Position numbers and translations under genes: made by a program. Shown piece after piece: positions 17,793 to 24,838 of a stretch of 32,101 nucleotides of DNA. Numbering within the stretch: the first letter of the stretch is position 1; each line of letters opens with the position of its first letter. The notes beneath the pieces were generated by a model. That model searched no databases. It had not been told where the DNA came from and was given only the letters and a program-made list of their open reading frames with translations. The stretch is from Halostreptopolyspora alba (GTDB lineage Bacteria; Actinomycetota; Actinomycetes; Streptosporangiales; Streptosporangiaceae): NCBI GenBank assembly GCA_003725585.1, contig RJMB01000038.1:1-32101 (forward strand). Direction: 5' to 3'.

Positions 17793-18247
17793 TAGGGTGT
17801 GTCCTGGTTCTCCGGCGGGCGTGACATCGCGGCCCCGCGGCACCGAGCCGTCCCGCGAGGTCCTGACCGCTCGCTCGAAAGGCGAGACGCGGTCGACACC
17901 GCGTCGCGCGAGCCGGCCGACGGTCCCGGCCACCCGGTCAATACCGGCGTCACCGGGCAGGAGTGTCAGCGTGGCCCTCCCGGTCTCGTCGCAGCCCCGC
18001 CCCCCGTTCCTCGCGGTTGAGGCGAGGGGCGTCGAGCTTCCCCGGTGGTTCCTCGTGGGTGAGGAGGCCGCGGGTGTCGGCGTAGTCGGCGGTGATTCGT
18101 AACGTCTCCCCCTCACCTCCGCCTCCCCGCCACTCCTCCCACCCGCGTGTGGCGCCCGCCTCGAATATGTTCGACGCGGAACCGGAAGTTCGCGAATTGC
18201 GACGAATTCGTACCGGATCTCCGGCGACCCCGATCCGGGAACGACCC

Positions 18248-18285
18248 GGAAAAAAGAAAACGAACCGCTCGGACAACCGGTTCGT
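18248..18285 (-). terminator. Intrinsic terminator without an obvious gene
   Basis: On the minus strand, ACGAACCG and CGGTTCGT pair over eight bases around a ten-base loop and are followed directly by TTTTCTTTTTTCC. This is the only hairpin in the window followed by a real U-run. It must end a transcript starting between about 18290 and the gntR promoter, where no gene is recognised. Confidence 0.75.
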
Positions 18286-18473
18286 AGTGACACTCGGATA
18301 TGCTCGGGCACACGCCACGCGCCTTCGGGAACCCCCGTGCCCACGGGGCCGTCCGGCGCGGGGCAGCGTGGTTCGACACCATCGCTGGCCACTTACGGCC
18401 AATACTCGAATTGCTCCGGCGAGAATTCTTGGCCATGCCACGATTACCGTTCCCGATGGGGTTCGACGACATA

Positions 18474-18492
18474 GTGAGGTGACCGGCCTCAC
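18474..18492. promoter_or_regulatory. Dyad upstream of gntR promoter
   Basis: GTGAGG and CCTCAC form a six-base inverted repeat with a seven-base spacer, 22 bases before the putative GntR operator. It may be a second regulatory site or chance. Confidence 0.3.
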
Positions 18493-18514
18493 AGGGAACC
18501 GGCATCGTGGTTGT

Positions 18515-18529
18515 TGTATGCTGTAGGCA
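18515..18529 (+). promoter_or_regulatory. Putative GntR operator at its own promoter
   Basis: TGTATGCTGTAGGCA matches the stronger panE-promoter site (TGTATACTGCATACA) at 11 of 15 positions and overlaps a -10-like TATGCT at 18517-18522. The site lies about 80 bases before the gntR start, which fits autoregulation. Confidence 0.6.
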
Positions 18530-18606
18530 GTCGACGGAAACTGTCGGCGCGCGCTAACCGCTGAATCTGGCGTCGGGGACAGCGCCCCCGAACTTTGGAG
18601 TCCACC

Positions 18607-19350
18607 ATGCAGTCGACCGAGTTGGCCCAGGACATGCTGGGGCGCCGGATCGATCGACCGGTACCACTTCGCGAGCGCGTCTACGAGGCAATGCAGGAAC
18701 TCATCATCTCGGGCAGCCTGGCGCCCGGGCAGCACCTCGTGGAGAGCGAACTCGCCGAGACGCTCGGCGTATCACGGCAACCGGTCCGCGAGGCGCTACA
18801 GCTACTGAACTCCGACGGCTGGGTCGACCTGCGCCCCGGCTACGGGGCGTTCGTGCACGCGCCGACCGACCAGGAGGTCGACCAGCTGCTCGCCGTGCGC
18901 AGCGTGCTGGAGGGCGAGTCCGCCCGACTGGCCGCGCAGCAGGCGGACGCCGACGGAGTCGCGCGGCTGCGCGAACTGTGCGACGAGGGCGAGGCGGCCA
19001 TCGCCGCCGACGACATCGACCGCATCGTCGCCGCCAACGCCGAGCTGCACCGATACGTCACCCAACTGTCCGACAACAAGGTGCTACTCGACTTCGTCAC
19101 TCAGGTCGACCGGCGCGTGCGGTGGTACTACACCCCCATCGCCCGGCAGCGGGGCACGGACTCCTGGCGGGAGCACCGGCGGCTGATCGACGCGATCTCC
19201 AACGGCGACAGCGAACTGGCGTCCCGGATCATGCGGGAGCACACGGACCGGACCCGTCAGTCCTACCTGAAGGAGCGCGAGGACGCGCCGACCACGCAGG
19301 AGCAGGCGCCCCCCGCGCGCCGCAGGCGCAGGACGGCGCCTCGCGACTAG
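18607..19350 (+). CDS. GntR-family regulator with FCD domain
   Basis: This 247-residue regulator has an N-terminal winged helix (about 18-85) containing LRERVYEAMQELIISGSLAPG and the recognition part ELAETLGVSRQPVREALQLL. A C-terminal all-helical FCD ligand domain (about 95-225) follows. Histidines in NAELHRYV, WREHRRLI and MREHTDRT mark the metal-binding pocket of FCD proteins, which often sense carboxylic acids. The ATG at 18607 has GGAG six bases upstream; a TTG at 18595 is less likely. It is convergent with the Nramp-like transporter gene and borders the oxalate/formyl-CoA island; shared dyads at three promoters suggest it controls the island. The C-terminal 20 residues are Arg/Pro-rich and disordered. 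Confidence 0.93.
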   Translation: MQSTELAQDMLGRRIDRPVPLRERVYEAMQELIISGSLAPGQHLVESELAETLGVSRQPVREALQLLNSDGWVDLRPGYGAFVHAPTDQEVDQLLAVRSVLEGESARLAAQQADADGVARLRELCDEGEAAIAADDIDRIVAANAELHRYVTQLSDNKVLLDFVTQVDRRVRWYYTPIARQRGTDSWREHRRLIDAISNGDSELASRIMREHTDRTRQSYLKEREDAPTTQEQAPPARRRRRTAPRD

Positions 19351-19680
19351 TCGGGGGCCGGGGAAGGCGGCCGTGTCGGGCCTCGCGTCGGATGCTGATC
19401 GAGCGGGGCTCGTGTCACGGCCCCGGAAAACCGGAATCGGCCAGCGCTGGGGGCGATAGCACTGGCCGACCCGGCGCCCGTACCAATCCCGGCCAACCAC
19501 GCTGACTCCGCCATCGGCGTTACACAACGCCAGTCCAAGCACAGTTCGGCCCCGGGGGCACGGACGTATGGAATTCTCATCTCGCGGGGATCGTCAATGG
19601 TGTGGGTGCATTCGGATGGATACCCACGCGCCGGAAACGCGCGGGTATTCACGATCCTGTCCGTTAAGGGATCATCTCAT
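19351..19680. other. Convergent intergenic region
   Basis: About 330 bases lie between the gntR and transporter stop codons. Apart from the hairpin at 19620-19648 no gene or repeat is recognised; the region is likely occupied by the ends of two transcripts. Confidence 0.5.
19620..19648 (-). terminator. Hairpin after transporter gene
   Basis: ATACCC-a-CGCG pairs with CGCG-c-GGGTAT around a seven-base loop, one mismatch in the stem. It begins 33 bases after the transporter stop codon on the minus strand and probably ends that transcript. Confidence 0.5.
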
Positions 19681-21171
19681 CTAGAACTCTCCCATGGCCA
19701 GAGCGAAGACGCTGATTCCCGCGAGCGCGATGACACCGAGCCAGGCCCACGCGAACATCAGCTTCGAGGGAAGGAATGCCTTCTCGAAATCGGTCGTGAA
19801 GTTGTCCCTGATCGCCTTGATGTTCAGGAAGAAGATGACCGGCGCGAACAGCAGGGCGAGCAGGGAGGCCAGCTGCACGACGAAGATCGGTTCCGGCATG
19901 CCGAAGATGATGGCCATACCCGCGACCAGCCACAGAACCTGGAAGCCGCGATAGATGAGCCGACGGGTACCGGGGCTGTCCCATGCCCGGCGAATGCGCA
20001 CGCAGCACTCTTCGAAGACCCGCGCCTGGCCGTCGAAGTAGGTGAACACCGTGGACCACAGCGCGGCCACACCACCGGCGATGATGACCGGGAAGATCCA
20101 TGCACCGAAGGTTTCGGTGTACATGCTCGCGATGGTGGCGCCCATCTGCTCCGACTCGGGGACGATTCCCCGTGGGTGCAGCATGACCGCGCCCACGACC
20201 AGGAAGGCGATACCGGTGACCAGCGCGACGATGTAGGAGATGTTCATGTCGCGCTTGAACAGCTTGAAGTGGTTGCGCAGGTAGTTCTCGTCCATCTTGA
20301 CGCGGTAGCCCTGCGCCTCGAGCTCGCGGACCTGCACCATCCCGGCCTTCTTGTCCACGGCCCAGTTCGACTGCATGGGCGAGACCTCGACCGTGGTGGG
20401 GAAGTAGCCCCACATGGCCGAGAACAGCAGCATCGCGCCCGCCGGGGGCAGCGCCGGGGCCAGCTGGGTGAGGTACTCGGTCGGCGCGGGTGTTTGCAGG
20501 GCGAACGCGAGCAGCACCGCGACCGCGAACACGATGATGCAGATCTTCACCGCGGTTTCGAGCGCCTTGTACTTACCGGCCCACAGCACCGCGACAGCGG
20601 AGAACAACACCAGGGTGGCCCACCAGGACAGTGGCATGAACGGGAACGCCGCCCACAGCATCGCTCCGCATCCCAACGCGCGGCCCGCGATGCCGAAGGT
20701 GTTGGCCAGTGACTGGAAACCCAGGTACCAGAGTGGCCATTTTCCGAAGCGCGCGCCAATCCGCTCGTAGGCCTCCATGACACTCTCGCCACGCACCATG
20801 GTGTAGCGGTGCGCGAACTCGAAGGCGCAGTACTTGAGCAGATACGCGAACGGGATGATCCACAGCAGCGCGTATCCGTACTCCGCGCCCGCCGTGGGGG
20901 CGTGCATCATGTGGCTGGCGCCGATACCGGTCATGGCGGCAGCGATACCGGGCCCCATGGCTTTCCAGGTGTCCCGGAAACCGGTCCCCGGCGCCTCCAG
21001 GCGGACCGTCGGCTTGCGCTCCTCCTTGGTGGCCGAGGAGTCGGATGACCCACCCGGACCCGCCCCGGTGGCTCGTGGCGGGGCTACGTCTTCGGGTGGG
21101 TGGTCGTCGGGAGTCTCGGGCGTAGCTGGATTGCCGGCCGAGGATTTGTCAGCTGGGTTGGAAGGATCCAT
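19681..21171 (-). CDS. Nramp-superfamily transporter lacking the metal-binding motifs
   Basis: This 496-residue integral membrane protein has a disordered Pro/Ser/Asp-rich N-terminus (about 1-65) and then some 11 hydrophobic segments with the Nramp (LeuT-type) layout. The first helix aligns without gaps to classical Nramp (GPG...AGAEYGY), but the metal-coordinating DPGN motif is replaced by GASH at 84-87. In the sixth helix the usual MPHN region reads FPTT (about 257-260), so the Met ligand is also lost. It is therefore unlikely to carry Mn2+ or Fe2+ by the known mechanism. Its place beside frc, an acyl-CoA ligase and formate dehydrogenase suggests uptake of a carboxylate or a metal-carboxylate complex, which is inference. 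The ATG at 21171 has GGGAG eight bases upstream; an ATG at 21219 is less supported. Confidence 0.85.
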   Translation of the reverse strand: MDPSNPADKSSAGNPATPETPDDHPPEDVAPPRATGAGPGGSSDSSATKEERKPTVRLEAPGTGFRDTWKAMGPGIAAAMTGIGASHMMHAPTAGAEYGYALLWIIPFAYLLKYCAFEFAHRYTMVRGESVMEAYERIGARFGKWPLWYLGFQSLANTFGIAGRALGCGAMLWAAFPFMPLSWWATLVLFSAVAVLWAGKYKALETAVKICIIVFAVAVLLAFALQTPAPTEYLTQLAPALPPAGAMLLFSAMWGYFPTTVEVSPMQSNWAVDKKAGMVQVRELEAQGYRVKMDENYLRNHFKLFKRDMNISYIVALVTGIAFLVVGAVMLHPRGIVPESEQMGATIASMYTETFGAWIFPVIIAGGVAALWSTVFTYFDGQARVFEECCVRIRRAWDSPGTRRLIYRGFQVLWLVAGMAIIFGMPEPIFVVQLASLLALLFAPVIFFLNIKAIRDNFTTDFEKAFLPSKLMFAWAWLGVIALAGISVFALAMGEF

Positions 21172-21195
21172 GGTCACGACTCCCTCGTGGGTGTG

Positions 21196-21210
21196 CGTAT
21201 GCAGGCGAGA
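21196..21210 (-). promoter_or_regulatory. Weak GntR half-site before transporter
   Basis: CGTATGCAGGCGAGA shares the left half GTATGCAG with the island dyads but not the right half (10 of 15 positions). It lies 25 bases before the transporter start. It is listed only because of its position. Confidence 0.3.
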
Positions 21211-21241
21211 AGCCCCCATCGCCCCCTGTTACTTCACCGCT

Positions 21242-21256
21242 AGGTGACCATCACCT
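21242..21256. promoter_or_regulatory. Dyad upstream of transporter gene
   Basis: AGGTGACCATCACCT is an inverted repeat with perfect six-base arms and a three-base centre, about 70 bases before the transporter start. It is a candidate operator for a regulator other than the nearby GntR, possibly not encoded here. Confidence 0.45.
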
Positions 21257-21393
21257 CCCTTGATCCGGGACCAACGCGAGGCCGGTGTGTGGCTGTTCTT
21301 CGGTCGTCGCGGCCACTGGCGGAGCGGTCGCCACGACCGAGGATCCCGATGGCCTGATGGCGGTGGGGCCACCGGGACCTGGTTACGAGCTTT

Positions 21394-21424
21394 CCTCGGG
21401 TGCCATGGCTGGGGGCACCCGAGG
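21394..21424 (-). terminator. Terminator of the ThDP-frc-ligase operon
   Basis: CCTCGGGTGCC and GGCACCCGAGG pair perfectly over 11 bases around a nine-base loop, starting 24 bases after the ligase stop. It separates the three-gene operon from the transporter gene, which therefore needs its own promoter or read-through. Confidence 0.75.
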
Positions 21425-21447
21425 GTCCGTCGCCGGAGCGGCCGCCC

Positions 21448-23586
21448 CTAGATGAGACCGGCCGATCTGGCCCAGCGGTACTTCGCGCCGAGGACCGCGA
21501 CCGGGCGTTCCGTAGTGTAGGGATGCGCCACGATACGGTTCTCGAACAGGTAGTCGCTCGCCTGCTCCACCTCGGTGTCACCGGCGAGTGAGGCCACCAC
21601 CGGCTTGTCGATCCCCTTGGCGCGCGCCTCGTTCACCACCCGCGCGGTCACCTCGGCGAACACCATCGGCGGTGTGACGATCGTGTGCCAGTACCCCAGG
21701 ATCAGCGCGTGGATGCGCGGGTCCTCCAGACCAAGCCGGATCGTGGCCTCGTAGGTCGAGGGAGGTTCACCACCGGTGATGTCGACGGGGTTGCCCGCCG
21801 CGCCGAACGGCGGGATGTAGCGCCGGAACTCGGAGTCGAGGTCGGGCGGGATGTCCATCAGCGACAGCCCCGCGTCGACGCACGCGTCGGAGAGCAACAC
21901 GCCGGACCCGCCCGCACCGGTGATGATGACCACGTTCTCCCCCTTGGGCGTCGGCAGGAGGGGGATCCCGCGAGCGTAGTCCAGCATGTCGTTCAGGCCG
22001 GGTGCCCGGATGACCCCCGCCTGCCGCAACACGTCGTCGTAGACCTTGTCATCGCCGGCCAAGGCACCGGTGTGCGAGCTGGCTGCCCGCGCGCCCAACG
22101 AGGTGCGGCCGGCCTTGAGCACCACGACCGGCTTCTTCTTGGTCATGCGCTTGGCGGTATCGACGAACGACTTGCCGTCCTTGAGATCCTCGAGGTGCAT
22201 CGCGACGCACTGGGTGTTCTCGTCGTGCTCGAAGTAGGTCAGCAGGTCGTCCTCGTCGAGGTCGGACTTGTTGCCGAGCCCCACGATCGCCGATACGCCC
22301 ATTTTCGTGGTGCGGCTGTACCCCAGGATCGCCATCCCGATACCGCCGCTCTGCGACGTGAGCGCGACTCCGCCCTTCACATCGTAGGGGGTACAGAACG
22401 TGGCACACAGGTTCTGCGGTGTGTAGTAGTAGCCGTAGATGTTCGGCCCGAGCAGCCGGACCCCGTGCCGCTTGGCGGCCTCGACCACCTCCTCCTGCAA
22501 CTCGACGTTGCCGGTCTCGGCGAACCCGGAGGGGATCAGGACCGCCGTGGCCACGCCCTTCGCCCCGCACTCGGCGATGGCGGCGGGCACGAACTTGGCG
22601 GGCACGGTGAAGACCGCGACGTCGATCTCTCCGGGAACATCGGAGATCGAGGAGTAGGCCGTGTAGCCCAGGATCTCGGTGGCCTTGGGGTTGATCGGGT
22701 AGATCTCGCCCTCGTACCCGCCGTTGTGCAGGTTCTGCATCACCGAGTTGCCGATCTTGCCCTCTTCGGAGGACGCGCCGACGACCGCGACCGAGCGGGG
22801 GTTCATCATCCGCTGCATGACGTCGAGGATCTCCTGCTCGGACGGCCGCTCCGGTTCGGTGGCCGCCTCACTGTCGAGCAGGATCCGGATGTCGGCCGCG
22901 CGCGCCCCGTCGGCGGAGGCGAACACCGGGTTCAGGTCGAACTCGCTGATCTCGGGGAAGTCCGTCACGAGGGCGGCCACCCGCTGGATGAGGTCGGCGA
23001 GGGCCTCCCGGTCCACCGGCTCGGCGCCGCGCGCCCCCTGGAGGACCTCGGCAGCCTTGATCCCGTCCACCATCGAGCGGGCCTCCTCGCGGTCAAGCGG
23101 GGCGACCCGGAAGGTGACGTCCTTGAGCACCTCGACGAGGACCCCGCCGAGCCCGAACGCGACCACCTTGCCGAAGGTCGCGTCGGTGACCGCACCGATG
23201 ATGACCTCCTGGCCACCAGCGACCATCTGCTGCACCTGGACACCGGTGATCGTGGCCGAGGCGTCGTAGGAACGGGCGTTCGCGACGATCTTCTCGTAGG
23301 CGTCCTTGGCGTCGGCCTCGCTCTCGACGCCGACGATGACGCCGCCCGCGTCGGTCTTGTGCAGGATGTCCGGCGAGACGATCTTCATCGCCACCGGCGT
23401 GCCGATCTCCCGGACCAGTGTGGCAACCTCGTCGACACTCGTCGCCAGCCCCTCAGCCGGGGCGGGAATGCCGTAGGCGTCGCAGACCCGCTTGCCCTCG
23501 GGTCCCGTCAGCGCGTTTCGGCCCTCCGCGAGCACCTTGTCCAGTACCTCGCGGACGGTCGACTTGCTGGAATCACCCGCGGTCAT
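21448..23586 (-). CDS. ADP-forming acyl-CoA ligase, ATP-grasp domain first
   Basis: This 712-residue enzyme of the acetate/succinate-CoA ligase (ADP-forming) superfamily interconverts acyl-CoA + ADP + Pi with acid + ATP + CoA. The ATP-grasp (beta-like) part comes first (about 15-235, with AMKIVSPDILHKTDAGGV and FGLGGVLVEVLKDV). The CoA-binding domain (about 255-385, with NPRSVAVVGAS) and ligase domain follow, the latter with the phosphorylated-histidine motif SHTGALAG, H505. Many bacterial fusions have the opposite order. The ATG at 23586 follows the frc stop by two bases (TGAGCATG), so the genes are tightly coupled. Next to frc it could activate oxalate, recover ATP from formyl-CoA, or handle another acid. 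Confidence 0.9.
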   Translation of the reverse strand: MTAGDSSKSTVREVLDKVLAEGRNALTGPEGKRVCDAYGIPAPAEGLATSVDEVATLVREIGTPVAMKIVSPDILHKTDAGGVIVGVESEADAKDAYEKIVANARSYDASATITGVQVQQMVAGGQEVIIGAVTDATFGKVVAFGLGGVLVEVLKDVTFRVAPLDREEARSMVDGIKAAEVLQGARGAEPVDREALADLIQRVAALVTDFPEISEFDLNPVFASADGARAADIRILLDSEAATEPERPSEQEILDVMQRMMNPRSVAVVGASSEEGKIGNSVMQNLHNGGYEGEIYPINPKATEILGYTAYSSISDVPGEIDVAVFTVPAKFVPAAIAECGAKGVATAVLIPSGFAETGNVELQEEVVEAAKRHGVRLLGPNIYGYYYTPQNLCATFCTPYDVKGGVALTSQSGGIGMAILGYSRTTKMGVSAIVGLGNKSDLDEDDLLTYFEHDENTQCVAMHLEDLKDGKSFVDTAKRMTKKKPVVVLKAGRTSLGARAASSHTGALAGDDKVYDDVLRQAGVIRAPGLNDMLDYARGIPLLPTPKGENVVIITGAGGSGVLLSDACVDAGLSLMDIPPDLDSEFRRYIPPFGAAGNPVDITGGEPPSTYEATIRLGLEDPRIHALILGYWHTIVTPPMVFAEVTARVVNEARAKGIDKPVVASLAGDTEVEQASDYLFENRIVAHPYTTERPVAVLGAKYRWARSAGLI

Positions 23587-23588
23587 GC

Positions 23589-24818
23589 TCAGATCACCCC
23601 GTTCTCTTTGAGCTCGGCGAGCTCGCTGGCAGGTACGCCCAACTCGCCGGTGTAGACGTCCTCGTTGTGCTCGCCGAGCAGTGGCGAGCGGTGGACGTCC
23701 ACATCCGAGTCGGAGAGTTTGATCGGGCAGCCCACCGTCGAGAAGGCACCCCGATCCGGGTGGTCGACCTCCACGATCATCTCGTTCTCCCCGAGGGAGC
23801 GGTCCTCGATCAGCTCCTTGGTGGACAGGATCGGGCCGCACGGGATGTTGTGCTCGTTGAGCTTGGCGAGCACCTCCCATTTCTCGTGGTTGATCGACCA
23901 TTCCTCGATCATCTGGAACATCTTGTCCAGCTTCGGCAGCCGAGCCTCGGGAGTGTTCCACTCCGGGTCGTCGGCGAGTTCCGGTCGGCCGATGAGCCGA
24001 GCGATCGGCGCCCAGCCGACGGGTTGCACGATCACGTAGACGTAATCGTTGGGTCCGCCCGGGGCGCACCGGACCGCCCAGCCCGGTTGGCCGCCGCCGG
24101 ACGCGTTGCCCGAACGCGGAACCTCGTCCCCGAACTCCTCGTTGGGGTACTCACGAAGCGGGCCGTGCTCCAGGCGTTGCTGGTCACGCAGCTTCACCCG
24201 GCACAGGTTGAGCACGGAGTGCTGCATCGCCACGCTCACCCGCTGGCCGACGCCGGTGTGCTCGCGCTGGTACAGCGCGGCGAGGATCCCGGCGACCGTG
24301 TGGATTCCGGTTCCGGAGTCGCCGATCTGGGCTCCGGTGGCCAACGGCGGTCCGTCCTCGAAGCCGGTGGTGCTCATCGAGCCACCCATGGCCTGGGCCA
24401 CGACCTCGTATGCCTTGTAGTGCTCGTAGGGGCCCTCGCCGAACCCCTTGATCGAGGCGTAGATCAGCCTCGGGTTGATCTCGTGTATACGCTCCCAGGT
24501 GAAGCCCATGCGGTCGACCGCGCCGGGACCGAAGTTCTCGGCGAGGATGTCGAACTCGCCGAGCATCCGGGTGAACAGTTCCTTGCCCTGTTCGCTCTTC
24601 ATGTTCAGGGTGATGCTGCGCTTGTTGCAGTTCAGCATCGTGAAATAGAGGCTGTCCGCGTCCGGCAGATCCCGGAGCTGACCGCGGGTGACATCCCCGT
24701 TGACAGACTCGATCTTGACCACGTCCGCGCCGAGCCACGCGAGGATCTGCGTGCAGGAGGGTCCGGACTGGACATGGGTCATGTCGAGAACGCGAACTCC
24801 TTCGAGGGCCTTACCCAT
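23589..24818 (-). CDS. frc: Formyl-CoA:oxalate CoA-transferase
   Basis: This class III CoA-transferase moves CoA from formyl-CoA to oxalate, giving oxalyl-CoA and formate. The match to the recalled Oxalobacter enzyme is strong across the whole length: [18 protein letters not shown] at the start, [29 protein letters not shown] and [15 protein letters not shown]. The catalytic aspartate is D167 in AQIGDSGTG (Asp169 there), with Y137 and Q17 conserved, and the glycine loop reads SGGGQPGW. Position 47, Trp48 in Oxalobacter Frc, is Gln as in E. coli YfdW. At 409 residues it is about 19 shorter, mainly in the loop before the glycine motif. The ATG at 24818 has GGGGAG eight bases upstream and aligns with the family start. 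Confidence 0.93.
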   Translation of the reverse strand: MGKALEGVRVLDMTHVQSGPSCTQILAWLGADVVKIESVNGDVTRGQLRDLPDADSLYFTMLNCNKRSITLNMKSEQGKELFTRMLGEFDILAENFGPGAVDRMGFTWERIHEINPRLIYASIKGFGEGPYEHYKAYEVVAQAMGGSMSTTGFEDGPPLATGAQIGDSGTGIHTVAGILAALYQREHTGVGQRVSVAMQHSVLNLCRVKLRDQQRLEHGPLREYPNEEFGDEVPRSGNASGGGQPGWAVRCAPGGPNDYVYVIVQPVGWAPIARLIGRPELADDPEWNTPEARLPKLDKMFQMIEEWSINHEKWEVLAKLNEHNIPCGPILSTKELIEDRSLGENEMIVEVDHPDRGAFSTVGCPIKLSDSDVDVHRSPLLGEHNEDVYTGELGVPASELAELKENGVI

Positions 24819-24838
24819 GGTGTCCACTCCCCGAGCAG

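Larger units (their letters stand above)
17800..18500. other. Gene-poor stretch with possible coding remnants
   Basis: About 700 bases carry no convincing gene. On the minus strand, a segment reading ITADYADTRGLLTHEEPP (about 18050-18105) in one frame and one reading ATLTLLPGDAGIDRVAGTVG (about 17915-17975) in another look more protein-like than their surroundings. They could be pieces of a decayed, frameshifted gene, but no family is recognised. A strong minus-strand terminator at 18248-18285 lies in the same stretch. Confidence 0.35.

Noticed and set aside
18113-18505. 130-codon minus-strand frame in the gene-poor stretch
   Set aside because: It reads straight through the strong terminator at 18248-18285 and has no homology that I recognise.
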